64,000 nt of DNA from Pigmentiphaga sp. H8 (GCF_003854895.1 NZ_CP033966.1:3720001-3784000); one strand, 5' to 3'. Positions 51,248 through 59,734 are shown, counted from the first letter of the stretch. Numbers and translations are program-made. Notes: a model not told the origin generated them from the sequence alone.

Positions 51248-53077
51248 TCAAAACACCCCTTCGAGCAGTTGTTTCATTTCCAGGACCAGCACCAGCGTGC
51301 CGTCGCCGGACAGGGTGGCGCCGGCCACGCCCTTGGGATGGATGCCCTCCAGCGGCTTGATCATGACCTCGTCCTGGCCGATGAAACCATCCACGCCCAG
51401 GATCAGCTGGCGTTCGCCGTAGGCCAGGACAACGGCCAGCGATGGCGGTTCTTCGCGCTGGCGGCCGAGCAGGACGGCCAGGTCGATGACGGGAAGGATC
51501 TCGCCGCGTATGGTCAGGGCCTGGTTGCTGCCCACCGTGTGCATTTCCTCCTGGCGCAGCGGGATGATCTCGCGCACGACGGACAGCGGGATCGCGTAGG
51601 GCTGGTCCACCAGCTTGAGCATCAGCACGGGCAGGATGGCCAGCGTAAGCGGCAGCGAGATCACGATGTGCGATCCCATGCCCGGCGCGGACTGGATGTC
51701 GATCTGCCCCTTGAGCTTCTCGATGTTGGTCTTGACCACGTCCATGCCGACGCCCCGCCCCGACAGGTCGCTGACCTCGCTGCGGGTGGAGAACCCCGGC
51801 AGGAAGATCAGTTGCAGGCAATGGGCATTGTCCAGCACGGCGGCGTCTTCCGCGCTGATGACGCCCTTCTCGATGGCCTTGCGGCGGATGACGTCGGGAT
51901 CCATGCCGCGGCCGTCGTCCGACACCTCGATCACGATGGAGTCACCCGTCTGGCGGGCCGACAGGTGCACCGTGCCACGCGCGGGCTTGCCCACCGAGCG
52001 GCGCTCGACCATGGTCTCGATGCCATGATCGACGGCGTTGCGGATCAGGTGCACCAGCGGATCGTTCAATTCGTCCAGGATGGTCTTGTCGACCTCGGTC
52101 TCGCCGCCGGTGATGTTCAGTTCCACGTCCTTGCCCAACTGGCGGGCCAGGTCGCGCGCCAGGCGGGAATACTTCTGGAACACCCGGCCGACCGGCTGCA
52201 TGCGCGCCATCATGACGGCCGACTGCAGGTCGGAAACCAGCGTGTCCAACTGGCTGAAGACGGCGTCCAGCGTCTCGGCCGCCGCGTCGTCCCGGCGGCT
52301 GGCGCCCAGGAGCGCGTCGCGCAGGCAGGACAGGCGGTTCTTGGTCAGGCCGATCTCGCCCGACAGGTTCAGGATCTGGTCGAAGCGCGCCGTGTCCACG
52401 CGTATCGTCGCGTCCTTGGCCACGGCCTGCGCGCCGCCCACGGGGGCCAGCATCTCGGGGCGATAAGGCCGCGACGACGCCGCCGCGCCGGCTTCCTGGA
52501 CAACCGGGGCGGCCCCGGCCTCCATGCCGGGCGGATCGCCGAACGCCGCGCGGTAGTAGCCCAGCCAGTCCGGTTCGCCGTCGGCTTGCGCGGCGGGCGC
52601 CGCGGCATGGGCCAGCACGCGCGCGGCCTCGGCCGCGGCGCCCGCCGGCAGGGACTCCGTCCGCAGCGTGCTGGTGTCGACGGTCTCACCCTTGGCCGCG
52701 GCCTCCAGCGCGAGCAGCAGCCCGGCGGGTGCCGCCTCGGGCATCGCGCCGCGCTCCATTTCCGAGAACATGCGCCGCACCTCGCCGGTCGCCGCCAGGA
52801 TCACGTCCATGATTTCCGGCGTGATGCGCAGCGAGCCGCCGCGCAGCAGGTCCAGCAGATTCTCGCCCCGGTGGCACAGCTCCACCAGCGGCGTCGCCTC
52901 GAGGAACCCGGCTCCGCCCTTGACGGTGTGGAAGCCGCGGAACACCTGGTTGAGCAGGCCGGCGTCGTCGGGGCGCTGTTCCAGCTCGACCAGGCCGATA
53001 TCGACGTCGTCGAGCAGGTCCGAGGCCTCGGTCAGGAAGTCGGCAAGCAGGTCCTGCATGTCGGAGAAGGCTGACAC
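51248..53077 (-). CDS. cheA: Chemotaxis histidine kinase CheA, without recognisable P2 domain
   Basis: A 609-residue CheA. P1 (HPt) covers about 1-110 with phospho-acceptor H50 (FRGFHTVKGGAGFLE). Dimerisation P3 starts near 215 (IRVDTARFDQILNLSGEIGL), the ATPase P4 follows (LVHLIRNAVDHGIE; DDGRGMD; GRGVGMDVV), and the CheW-like P5 closes the protein. Between P1 and P3 there are only about 105 Ala/Pro/Gly-rich residues with no P2 (CheY-binding) fold apparent, which explains the shorter length. Phosphotransfer to CheY may be slower or need another route. It lies 12 bases after cheZ in the motA-to-cheA operon. Confidence 0.94.
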   Translation of the reverse strand: MSAFSDMQDLLADFLTEASDLLDDVDIGLVELEQRPDDAGLLNQVFRGFHTVKGGAGFLEATPLVELCHRGENLLDLLRGGSLRITPEIMDVILAATGEVRRMFSEMERGAMPEAAPAGLLLALEAAAKGETVDTSTLRTESLPAGAAAEAARVLAHAAAPAAQADGEPDWLGYYRAAFGDPPGMEAGAAPVVQEAGAAASSRPYRPEMLAPVGGAQAVAKDATIRVDTARFDQILNLSGEIGLTKNRLSCLRDALLGASRRDDAAAETLDAVFSQLDTLVSDLQSAVMMARMQPVGRVFQKYSRLARDLARQLGKDVELNITGGETEVDKTILDELNDPLVHLIRNAVDHGIETMVERRSVGKPARGTVHLSARQTGDSIVIEVSDDGRGMDPDVIRRKAIEKGVISAEDAAVLDNAHCLQLIFLPGFSTRSEVSDLSGRGVGMDVVKTNIEKLKGQIDIQSAPGMGSHIVISLPLTLAILPVLMLKLVDQPYAIPLSVVREIIPLRQEEMHTVGSNQALTIRGEILPVIDLAVLLGRQREEPPSLAVVLAYGERQLILGVDGFIGQDEVMIKPLEGIHPKGVAGATLSGDGTLVLVLEMKQLLEGVF

Positions 53078-53089
53078 TCGTTTACTCGC

Positions 53090-53842
53090 TCAAAAGCCCA
53101 GGCTTTCCAGCAGATCGTCGACCTGCGCCTGGTTGGCCACCACGTCGTCGCGGCTGGAGGCATCGATGACGGGACCGTTCATCCATTCGCTCTGCGCGGC
53201 GTTGCGTTTGTCCGCAGGCGTGCTCTCGATCAGCAGCTTGACCAGTTCGTCCTCGAAGTCCTGGGCGAGCTTGAGCACCTTCTGGATGACCTGGCCGGTC
53301 AGGTCATGGAAATCCTGGGCCATCATGATGTCGGTCAGCAGCGCCTGGGTGGCGCGCGCGTCTTCCTGCGCGCGGTCCAGGAACGCGCTGGTGTCGGCCG
53401 CCACCTGCTTGAAGTCGTCGACCCCCAGCCGGCGATCGTACAGTTCGCGCCACTGTCCGCTCAGGCGCGCGCCTTCCCGCTCCACGCCGTCCTGGATCTC
53501 CTGCCCCTTCTCGACGTTGGACAGGGCGCGCTCGGCGGCCTGGCCGGTCAGCCGCGCGATGTAGTCCAGGCGCTGGCGCGTGTCGGGCAGCGAATGGACG
53601 GCCTGCTCCACTTTCTGGTGGTAGCCCAGCTCGCGCAGCGCGTCGTGCAGCTGCCGGGTCAGCATGCCGACCCGCTGGTAGAACTCCGGCGACTGCTCGG
53701 ACGCCGCTTCGCCCCCGCTCTCGGCCGCCTGCACGGCCGGAGCCGCGTCGGCCGCCGGTTCGGCATCGAGCCTGGCCAGGGTTTCGGACGAGATCTGGTC
53801 GAACAGCGCTTCGAGGTCTTCGGTATCGCCGGTATGGGCCAT
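53090..53842 (-). CDS. cheZ: Chemotaxis phosphatase CheZ
   Basis: A 250-residue CheZ. The long helical hairpin spans about 50-215, and the catalytic segment IMMAQDFHDLTGQVIQKVLK contains the Asp-Gln pair that dephosphorylates CheY. The C-terminal peptide QVDDLLESLGF is the CheY-docking tail. The N-terminal 50 residues are acidic/Ala-rich. It overlaps the cheY stop by one base and precedes cheA. Confidence 0.96.
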   Translation of the reverse strand: MAHTGDTEDLEALFDQISSETLARLDAEPAADAAPAVQAAESGGEAASEQSPEFYQRVGMLTRQLHDALRELGYHQKVEQAVHSLPDTRQRLDYIARLTGQAAERALSNVEKGQEIQDGVEREGARLSGQWRELYDRRLGVDDFKQVAADTSAFLDRAQEDARATQALLTDIMMAQDFHDLTGQVIQKVLKLAQDFEDELVKLLIESTPADKRNAAQSEWMNGPVIDASSRDDVVANQAQVDDLLESLGF

Positions 53843-54237
53843 TACGTGCTCCCGCTCATTTTCTGGACGATCTTGGTCAGTTTCTCTTCCAGCGTCGCCT
53901 TGGTGAAGGGCTTGACGATGTAGCCGTTCGCTCCGATCTGGGCGGCCAGCACGATGTCTTCCTTCTTGGCCTCGGCCGTCACCAGCAGCACGGGCAGCTT
54001 CTTGAGCTGGTCGTCGGCGCGGATTTCGCGCAGCAGCTCGAAGCCGTTCATGTTCGGCATGTTGATGTCGCTGACCACGAAATTGAACAGGCCGCTGCGC
54101 AGCTTGCTCAGGGCGATCTGGCCGTCCTCGGCCTCGTCGGCGTTGTTGTAGCCGAGTTCCTTCAAGAGATTGCGGACGATGCGCCGCATCGTCGAGAAAT
54201 CGTCGACGATAAGGAACTTCAAATCGTCAGGCTTCAT
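53842..54237 (-). CDS. cheY: Chemotaxis response regulator CheY
   Basis: A 131-residue single-domain receiver. Phospho-acceptor D57 (NFVVSDINMPNMNGFELL), acidic pair D12-D13 and the switch residues Thr (LLVTAEAKKEDI) and Lys (YIVKPFTKATLEEKL) are all present. Phosphorylated CheY binds the motor switch protein FliM. It overlaps cheV by 11 bases upstream and touches cheZ downstream, so the order is cheV-cheY-cheZ-cheA. Confidence 0.97.
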   Translation of the reverse strand: MKPDDLKFLIVDDFSTMRRIVRNLLKELGYNNADEAEDGQIALSKLRSGLFNFVVSDINMPNMNGFELLREIRADDQLKKLPVLLVTAEAKKEDIVLAAQIGANGYIVKPFTKATLEEKLTKIVQKMSGST

Positions 54238-55201
54238 TTGCTCCCTTTCTGGCCTTGATGTGTGTGAGTTGAGCGGCGATCATACTAGCCAGTTCCGAGG
54301 GGTGGAATTTCGCGACATAGGCATCGACGCCCACCTGCTGCCCGAGCTTCTTGTTGGCCACCGACGACAGCGACGAATGCATCACGACGGGAATCTTCGC
54401 GAAGCGGGGATCCGATTTGATATGGCGGGTCAGCACGTAGCCGTCCATCTCGGGCATCTCGGCGTCGACCAGGATCAGCCCCAGCATCAGGTCCAGCGGC
54501 AGCTTCTCCGCCTCGGCCCGGGCCGCGATGCCCTTGAGCTTGTCCCAGGCGTCGGCGCCGTTGGTGGCGTGCTGGTGCGGCAGCCCCATGCGATCCAGCA
54601 CTTCCGTGATCTTCTTGCGCGCCAGCGAGGAATCGTCGGCGAAGAACACGTTCGCCTTGATGTCGGCGTCGACCTGCTGGATCTCGGACGGAATCTTGTC
54701 CTCGCCGATGACCGAGGCCAGGATCTGCTCGACATCCAGGATGGATACCAGCTTGCCGTCGGCCAGCTCGGTCAGCGCCGTCATGAACGAGGTGTTGTTC
54801 GAGGGCATGGACTGCGGCGACTTGACCTTGTCCCAGTCGATGCGCACGATGCGGTCCACGTCGGCCACCAGGAAAGCCTGGGTGTGGCTGGAGAACTCGG
54901 TGATCAGCAGCTTGGTGCGCGGCGCGTCGACCTGCATGTTGATGGTGGTGGCCAGGTCGATGACGGGCAGGATCGCGCCGCGCAGCGAAATGATGCCCTC
55001 CACCCCGCGCGGCACGTTCGGCGTCCGGGTGATCGGGATCGTCTCGCAGACCTCGCGCACCTTGAACACGTTGATGCCGAAGACCTCGCTGCCGCCCAGC
55101 GAGAACAGCAGCAGCTCCATCTTGTTGGAACCGGCCAGCCGGGCCTTCTCGTCCACCATTTCCATCAACCGATTGTCACCGGCACCCATAGCATCCTCCA
55201 T
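54227..55201 (-). CDS. cheV: Chemotaxis coupling protein CheV (CheW-receiver fusion)
   Basis: A 324-residue protein. A CheW-like domain at about 20-165 (LLLFSLGGSEVFGINVFKVR, GIISLRGAILPVIDLATTIN) is joined to a receiver at about 185-310 with the acceptor Asp in GLILVDAEMPEMDGYVL and the Lys in YVAKFHPSEL (KF rather than KP). It couples receptors to CheA with phosphorylation-dependent adaptation. No separate cheW is in the window, so CheV may be the main coupling protein of this cluster. The ATG at 55201 lies 27 bases after motB. Confidence 0.95.
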   Translation of the reverse strand: MEDAMGAGDNRLMEMVDEKARLAGSNKMELLLFSLGGSEVFGINVFKVREVCETIPITRTPNVPRGVEGIISLRGAILPVIDLATTINMQVDAPRTKLLITEFSSHTQAFLVADVDRIVRIDWDKVKSPQSMPSNNTSFMTALTELADGKLVSILDVEQILASVIGEDKIPSEIQQVDADIKANVFFADDSSLARKKITEVLDRMGLPHQHATNGADAWDKLKGIAARAEAEKLPLDLMLGLILVDAEMPEMDGYVLTRHIKSDPRFAKIPVVMHSSLSSVANKKLGQQVGVDAYVAKFHPSELASMIAAQLTHIKARKGANEA

Positions 55202-55228
55202 ACCGACCGGCCCAAGCCGGCCCAGTGA

Positions 55229-56137
55229 TCATTGCGATTCGAGAGCGGACACCCGCAGCGGCGTCCCGTCGTTCAAGCTGCCGGGAATGGCAGGTACATC
55301 GACATAAACGCCGCCTTTCTTGAGAAATTCCTCGCTGCGCTTGTTCAGCACCACGATACTGATGCGCCGGTTCTCGGCCGCCTTCACGTCGGCGCGGTTG
55401 AACGGCACGGAATCCGACAGCCCCACCACCCGCAGCGCCTTGCCCTCCTGCATCCCGGCCGTCAGCATCTCGCGCCGTGCCGCGTTGGCGCGGTCGGCCG
55501 ACAGTTCCCAGTTGCTGTAGCCGCCATTGCCGCCGGCATACGGCGTCGAATCGGTGTGGCCGGAAATCGAGATCTTGTTCTCGACGCCGTTCAGCACGCG
55601 GGCCAGCTCATCCAGGATGACGCGGCTGTAGTCCTTGAGCACGGTCTTGCCGGTATCGAACATGGGCCGGTTCTTCTCGTCCACGATCTGGATCCGCAGT
55701 CCTTCATCGGTGAAGTCCAGCAGGATCTGGTCCTTGAACTGCGTCAGCGTGGGCTGCGTGAAGATCAGGCTCTCGAGTTCCGACTTCAGGCCTTCGAGCT
55801 TGCGGTGCTCGCGCGCTTCCTGCTCCGCGTCGCTGGCGCGGCGCTGGGGCGTGATGCGGGGGCTCATGTGCTGGCCGCCCGTCAACACGCTGACCGGATC
55901 CCCCGCCACGCTGCCCGACGTGACCGCCACGCGCAGCGGCGTACGGAAATATTCGGAGATGCCTTCCAGGTCGGCCTGGGCCGAGGTCGTCAGCAGCCAC
56001 ATCAGCAGGAAGAAGGCCATCATGGCGGTGACGAAGTCGGCATAGGCGATCTTCCACATGCCCGCGCCATGGGACTTGCCGGCCCGTTTGCGGGACCGCC
56101 TGATGATGATCGGCGCTGCGCCGTCCTTGCCTGCCAT
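55229..56137 (-). CDS. motB: Flagellar motor stator protein MotB
   Basis: A 302-residue stator subunit. One transmembrane helix (ADFVTAMMAFFLLMWLLTTS, about 30-49) carries the proton-binding Asp just at its start, and the C-terminal OmpA-like domain (ISISGHTDSTPYAGG near 200) binds peptidoglycan. It forms the proton channel with MotA. It follows motA by 23 bases. Confidence 0.97.
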   Translation of the reverse strand: MAGKDGAAPIIIRRSRKRAGKSHGAGMWKIAYADFVTAMMAFFLLMWLLTTSAQADLEGISEYFRTPLRVAVTSGSVAGDPVSVLTGGQHMSPRITPQRRASDAEQEAREHRKLEGLKSELESLIFTQPTLTQFKDQILLDFTDEGLRIQIVDEKNRPMFDTGKTVLKDYSRVILDELARVLNGVENKISISGHTDSTPYAGGNGGYSNWELSADRANAARREMLTAGMQEGKALRVVGLSDSVPFNRADVKAAENRRISIVVLNKRSEEFLKKGGVYVDVPAIPGSLNDGTPLRVSALESQ

Positions 56138-56160
56138 GATCGCGACTCCCTACCGTGCCG

Positions 56161-57021
56161 TCACGCCGCGGACTTGCCCCGCACCGTGTCTTCCAGCTCG
56201 CCGAACGTGGGACGCTCGGTCGAGAACAGCACCTTGCGGCCGAACTCCACGGCCAGCGCCGGCGCATAGCCGTTCAGGCTCGCCAGCAGGGCGACCTTGA
56301 TGCATTCGAGTTGCTTGCTGCTTTCGCTTACCTTCTGCTCCAGCACCGAGGCCAGCGGACCGACAATGCCGTAGGCGAGCAGGATGCCGACGAAGGTGCC
56401 GACCAGCGCCGCCCCGATCTTGGCGCCCAGCACGGCCGGCGGCTCGCCCACCGACCCCATCACGTTGACCACGCCCATGACCGCGGCGACGATGCCGAAG
56501 GCCGGCAGTCCGTCGGCGATGCGCTGGATGGCGTGCGCCGGCACGCTGGCTTCCTGGTGATGGGTATCGATTTCCTGGTCCATCAGGGCTTCCAGCTCCA
56601 GCGGATTCAGGTTGCCGCTGACCATCAGCCGCAGGTAGTCGGTCACGAACTCGACCAGGTGTTCGTCGGCCAGCAGCGCGGGATACTTCTGGAACAGCGG
56701 ACTGTTGTGCGGCTCCTCGACGTCGGCCTCGATGGACATCAGGCCTTCGCGCCGCACGCGGTTCAGGATCTCGTACAGCAGCGCCAGCAGGTCGAGGTAG
56801 CGCTGCTTGGTGAAGCGCGAACCGTGCAGCGTGGTCGGCAAGGCCCGCAAGGTCGCCCGCACCACCTTGCTGGAATTGCCGCAGACGAAGGCGCCCAGCG
56901 CCGCGCCGGCGATGATGATCAGTTCGAACGGCTGGAACAGCGCGCCCAGCGAGCCGCCATGCATGGCATATCCGCCCAGCACGGACGCCCCAACAATGAT
57001 GTAGCCGATGATGACGAGCAT
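56161..57021 (-). CDS. motA: Flagellar motor stator protein MotA
   Basis: A 286-residue membrane protein with four transmembrane helices (around 1-25, 32-50, 165-190 and 200-220) and the cytoplasmic loop. The conserved segment near 168 reads GLPAFGIVAAVMGVVNVM. It forms the stator with MotB. The ATG at 57021 gives the family start MLVIIGYIIVGASVLGGYAM. The G run of a half-copy repeat ends eight bases upstream in place of an ordinary Shine-Dalgarno. A sigma28 promoter lies about 200 bases upstream, beyond the repeat. Confidence 0.96.
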   Translation of the reverse strand: MLVIIGYIIVGASVLGGYAMHGGSLGALFQPFELIIIAGAALGAFVCGNSSKVVRATLRALPTTLHGSRFTKQRYLDLLALLYEILNRVRREGLMSIEADVEEPHNSPLFQKYPALLADEHLVEFVTDYLRLMVSGNLNPLELEALMDQEIDTHHQEASVPAHAIQRIADGLPAFGIVAAVMGVVNVMGSVGEPPAVLGAKIGAALVGTFVGILLAYGIVGPLASVLEQKVSESSKQLECIKVALLASLNGYAPALAVEFGRKVLFSTERPTFGELEDTVRGKSAA

Positions 57022-57029
57022 GTAGATGT

Positions 57030-57116
57030 CCCCCCCTACGCGCTTCGCGCGCCCCCCAGGGGGCGATGCGGGTGGACCGGCGGAGCCGGATCCACCGCAT
57101 CCTGGGTCTGGGCAGG
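57030..57116. repeat. Intergenic hairpin repeat, half copy (R9) in motA leader
   Basis: Starts with a seven-C run and TACGCGCTTCGCGCG, then CCCCCCAGGGGG and the GATGCGGGTGGACCGG...CCGGATCCACCGCATC stem, ending CCTGGGTCTGGG. Nearly identical to R5. It lies between the predicted sigma28 promoter and motA, so its hairpins would be part of the motA leader RNA. Confidence 0.85.
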
Positions 57117-57219
57117 GTCGATGCGGGCATCGGGAGCCTTGCCGGGCCAGGAATCTGGGGGACTGACTAGCGTGGGGCAATCGGGCTTCGTTGGCACATT
57201 GCGCGAAGCCATGAACGGG

Positions 57220-57246
57220 TTTTCGGCCGGCGAAAACAAAACTTGA
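57220..57246 (-). promoter_or_regulatory. Sigma28 (FliA) promoter of motA operon
   Basis: Minus strand: TCAA (57243-57246), exactly 15 bases, GCCGAAAA (57220-57227; one mismatch to GCCGATAA). Start near 57213 gives a leader of about 190 bases that includes the R9 repeat. It would drive motA-motB-cheV-cheY-cheZ-cheA. It overlaps the region just after the flhC stop. Confidence 0.72.
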
Positions 57247-57270
57247 GAGCGGAAGCTCCCGGGTCCGGCA

Positions 57271-57825
57271 TCAGCGGGGGGCCGCCTTGGCGACTTCCGC
57301 ATTGGCCGGACGCCGGGTCTTGCCGGCGCGGGACGGCATGTGGCAAAGCCCGCAGACGTACTGGTGGGCCAGCTCGAAGGTATGAGTGACGAATTGGCCG
57401 CCGCAACAGGTGCAAGCCGTCATGCCCAGCATGCCGGCGTCGAAGAACCGCGTCAGGCGCCATGCCCGCGTGATCGACAGGACCTCGGGCAGGCCCAGTT
57501 GGCCTATCTGCTCCCGGTATAGGCGGTAGGCGCGGATCAGCGCCTCGACCGCCGTCGCATCGTCCAGGCCCACCTGATGGCGGTGGATGTTCATGAACAG
57601 CGAGGCATGGACGTTGGGCTGCCAGGTCATGAACCAGTCGGTGGAGAACGGCAGCATGCCCTTGGGCGGCGATTTTCCGCGGATCTCGCGGTACAGGCGC
57701 AGGAGGCGCTCGCGCGACAGCTGCACTTCCGCCTCGAGCACCTGCAAGCGGGCATCGAGGCGGATCAATTCGGAGGCAATCTCGATCTGGCGCGCCTCGG
57801 ACAGGACGCTTTTAGCGCGGACCAT
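57271..57825 (-). CDS. flhC: Flagellar master regulator subunit FlhC
   Basis: A 184-residue FlhC. The zinc-binding cysteines are intact as two CxxC pairs, C138/C141 (CTCC) and C158/C161 (CGLC), matching the Escherichia coli pattern. The N-terminal helices read SEARQIEIASELIRLDARLQ. With FlhD it forms the FlhD4C2 activator of class 2 flagellar genes. The start is 36 bases after the flhD stop. In Bordetella the equivalent genes are under Bvg control; no such claim can be made directly here. Confidence 0.96.
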   Translation of the reverse strand: MVRAKSVLSEARQIEIASELIRLDARLQVLEAEVQLSRERLLRLYREIRGKSPPKGMLPFSTDWFMTWQPNVHASLFMNIHRHQVGLDDATAVEALIRAYRLYREQIGQLGLPEVLSITRAWRLTRFFDAGMLGMTACTCCGGQFVTHTFELAHQYVCGLCHMPSRAGKTRRPANAEVAKAAPR

Positions 57826-57861
57826 GCGGCCTCCTGATACTGCAGCAGGACATGACGCGGC

Positions 57862-58239
57862 TCAGGAAGCGGCCATCGCGGCGGTGCGTCCGGCCATCAG
57901 GATGGCGGCGTGGATGCGGGGGGAAACATCGTCGCGCTTGGGCGAGGACAGCAGGTTCCAGACCAGCGAGTCATCGAAGCGGAACCGGGCGAGCAGCATG
58001 CTCGAGCCGGCGATCTTCAGCAACTGGGCCGTGGTCAATGACGAAAGGATGTCGGCCACCTCGCTGGTGATGCCCAGGCGGTAGAGCGCCTCGCTGCGAT
58101 CGACGCGCAACATCTGCTGGGCCAGCATCAGGTAGGTCAGATTGGCATCGCGGATCTCTTCACTCAGCCGGGACATGGGGGAAGATTCGGCCCCGGGAGC
58201 CGACACATCCGCATCGACCACGTCGCAAACTTGGACCAT
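57862..58239 (-). CDS. flhD: Flagellar master regulator subunit FlhD
   Basis: A 125-residue FlhD. The core EEIRDANLTYLMLAQQMLRV followed by DRSEALYRLGITSEVADILS is highly typical. The ATG at 58239 has AAAGGAA upstream; a later ATG (MSRLSEEI) would also give a functional core, as the first 20 residues are variable. It is the DNA-binding partner of FlhC. A 223 bp AT-rich region separates it from the divergent PAS kinase gene. Confidence 0.95.
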   Translation of the reverse strand: MVQVCDVVDADVSAPGAESSPMSRLSEEIRDANLTYLMLAQQMLRVDRSEALYRLGITSEVADILSSLTTAQLLKIAGSSMLLARFRFDDSLVWNLLSSPKRDDVSPRIHAAILMAGRTAAMAAS

Positions 58240-58409
58240 CGCGATTCCTTTCAGGGTAACCCCGTAAAACGGGAGGTAAAGACAGAGCACCCCGGCCAGT
58301 CTTTTCCTCTGGCACAGGGACCAATTCAATATGTAAATTATTGGACACTTGTTACCAAATTGACATTGGAACCCCGCTGGAATTCGCGTCTGCTTAGGTA
58401 AACTTCGCG

Positions 58410-58428
58410 TGTAAGAATTTTTCTTACA
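58410..58428. promoter_or_regulatory. Perfect 8-bp inverted repeat upstream of flhD
   Basis: TGTAAGAA, TTT, TTCTTACA. It lies in the AT-rich divergent region between flhD and the PAS kinase, about 170 bases before flhD and 35 before the kinase ATG. It contains TTTCTTA, similar to half-sites of the Bordetella regulator BvgA, but the half-sites diverge rather than face each other, so this is only a candidate operator. Confidence 0.5.
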
Positions 58429-58462
58429 AATTCTGTATCACTTGTTTCATTTGAACACGCAA

Positions 58463-59623
58463 ATGCGAAATGCGATTCCACCCATCCAGCAGGCAGCGCC
58501 CTGGGCCGGAAACGACCATGAATTGCTGGAAGCCACACTGGAATCGCTGCCCGTAGCCACCTGGGTCGTGGACCGGGACGGCCGGTATCGATACGTCTCC
58601 CAGGCCTACGCCGACCTGCTCGGCCTCCCCCGGGCCGCCGACTGCCTGGGCCGGGCCATGGAAGAACTCATGCCCCCCTCGATCGCGCGCGTACACGCGC
58701 TGCGCCATCGGCAATTGCTCGAGTCGCGCGCTCGCAAGCGCTTCGAGCAGATCTGGACCGTGAACGGCGAACCGCGCTGGTTCGAGATCCAGATGAGCTG
58801 CCTGTGCAACGACGAAGGCGAACCCATCGCCGTTTCCGGCTATGCGCAGGACGTCACGCAGCACATGGAACAACAGGAAAGCGCCCGCCGCATCCAGAAC
58901 GAACTGGAGAAGCGGGTCGCCCAGCGCACCCATCTGCTAAGCGTGATCAACGAGGAACTGGAAGCCTTCTCGTACTCGGTCTCGCATGACCTGCGCGCGC
59001 CGCTGCGGCAGATCGCGGGCTTCGCCGGGCTGCTCGAGCGCGGGCTGGCCAGCCGGCCGGACGAGGCCGACACCACGTACCTGCGGCACATCGCGGACAA
59101 CGCGCAGCGCATGGAAGCGCTGATCGGCGACCTGCTGCAACTGGCCCGCATCAACCAGAGCAGCCTGCTCAAGGGCCAGGTGGACCTGGCGGCCCTCGCG
59201 CGCGAGGTCCTGGCCGACCTGCGCCACAGCCAGCCCGACCGCCAGGTCGAGGAGGAACTCCCCACCTCCGCCCTGGCCGAATGCGATGCCGGACTGATGC
59301 GCATCGTGCTGGACAACCTGCTGGGCAATGCGTGGAAATTCACCGGCGGACGCGCCGGGGCGCACATCCAGTTCGGCAGCCTGCTGCGCGGCAACAGCAC
59401 CATCTATTTCGTGCGCGACAACGGCGCCGGCTTCGATTCGCAGAACGCCGAACGCATGTTCGGCGCCTTCCAGCGCTTCCATCGTGCCAGCGACTTTCCC
59501 GGCACGGGCATCGGCCTGGCCACCGTCCGCCGCATCATCAACCGCCACGGCGGACAGATCTGGGCCGAAAGCGCGCCTGGACAGGGCGCGACCTTCTACT
59601 TCACGCTGGAAACGCCGGCCTGA
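58463..59623 (+). CDS. PAS domain sensor histidine kinase (cytoplasmic)
   Basis: A 386-residue kinase without transmembrane segments. The PAS domain is at about 20-140 (LESLPVATWVVDRDGRYRYV), a short coiled coil follows, then HisKA with His in YSVSHDLRAPLRQIAGFAGL near 180. The HATPase domain comes last (VLDNLLGNAWKFTGGRAGAH; RDNGAGFD; FPGTGIGLATV). This layout is typical of bacteriophytochrome-like and other soluble kinases. There is no response regulator next to it. It lies between flhD (divergent) and fliC (257 bp downstream), suggesting a motility-linked signal. A TTG at 58442 is an alternative start; no clear Shine-Dalgarno is seen for either. Confidence 0.88.
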   Translation: MRNAIPPIQQAAPWAGNDHELLEATLESLPVATWVVDRDGRYRYVSQAYADLLGLPRAADCLGRAMEELMPPSIARVHALRHRQLLESRARKRFEQIWTVNGEPRWFEIQMSCLCNDEGEPIAVSGYAQDVTQHMEQQESARRIQNELEKRVAQRTHLLSVINEELEAFSYSVSHDLRAPLRQIAGFAGLLERGLASRPDEADTTYLRHIADNAQRMEALIGDLLQLARINQSSLLKGQVDLAALAREVLADLRHSQPDRQVEEELPTSALAECDAGLMRIVLDNLLGNAWKFTGGRAGAHIQFGSLLRGNSTIYFVRDNGAGFDSQNAERMFGAFQRFHRASDFPGTGIGLATVRRIINRHGGQIWAESAPGQGATFYFTLETPA

Positions 59624-59706
59624 AACCCCACCCGGCGGCGCCCGCAATCGGACCGTCGCGGCGAAACTTTAGCGGTATTTTTTTCCATCCCGCCGCCTTC
59701 CCCGCC

Positions 59707-59734
59707 TAAAGTTTTCAAATCACCACCCCGTTAA
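59707..59734 (+). promoter_or_regulatory. Sigma28 (FliA) promoter of fliC
   Basis: TAAA (59707-59710), 16-base spacer, CCCGTTAA (59727-59734). Start near 59741, leader about 140 bases. The spacer is one base longer than in flgM, flgK, motA and flaG/fliD promoters. Confidence 0.72.

Noticed and set aside
50003..53074. 1023-codon plus-strand open frame opposite flhB and cheA
   Set aside because: Spans two unrelated real genes on the other strand and an intergenic gap; composition is that of an antisense frame.
58360..58365. TTGACA as a -35 box for the PAS kinase
   Set aside because: No -10-like sequence lies 16-18 bases downstream on that strand.
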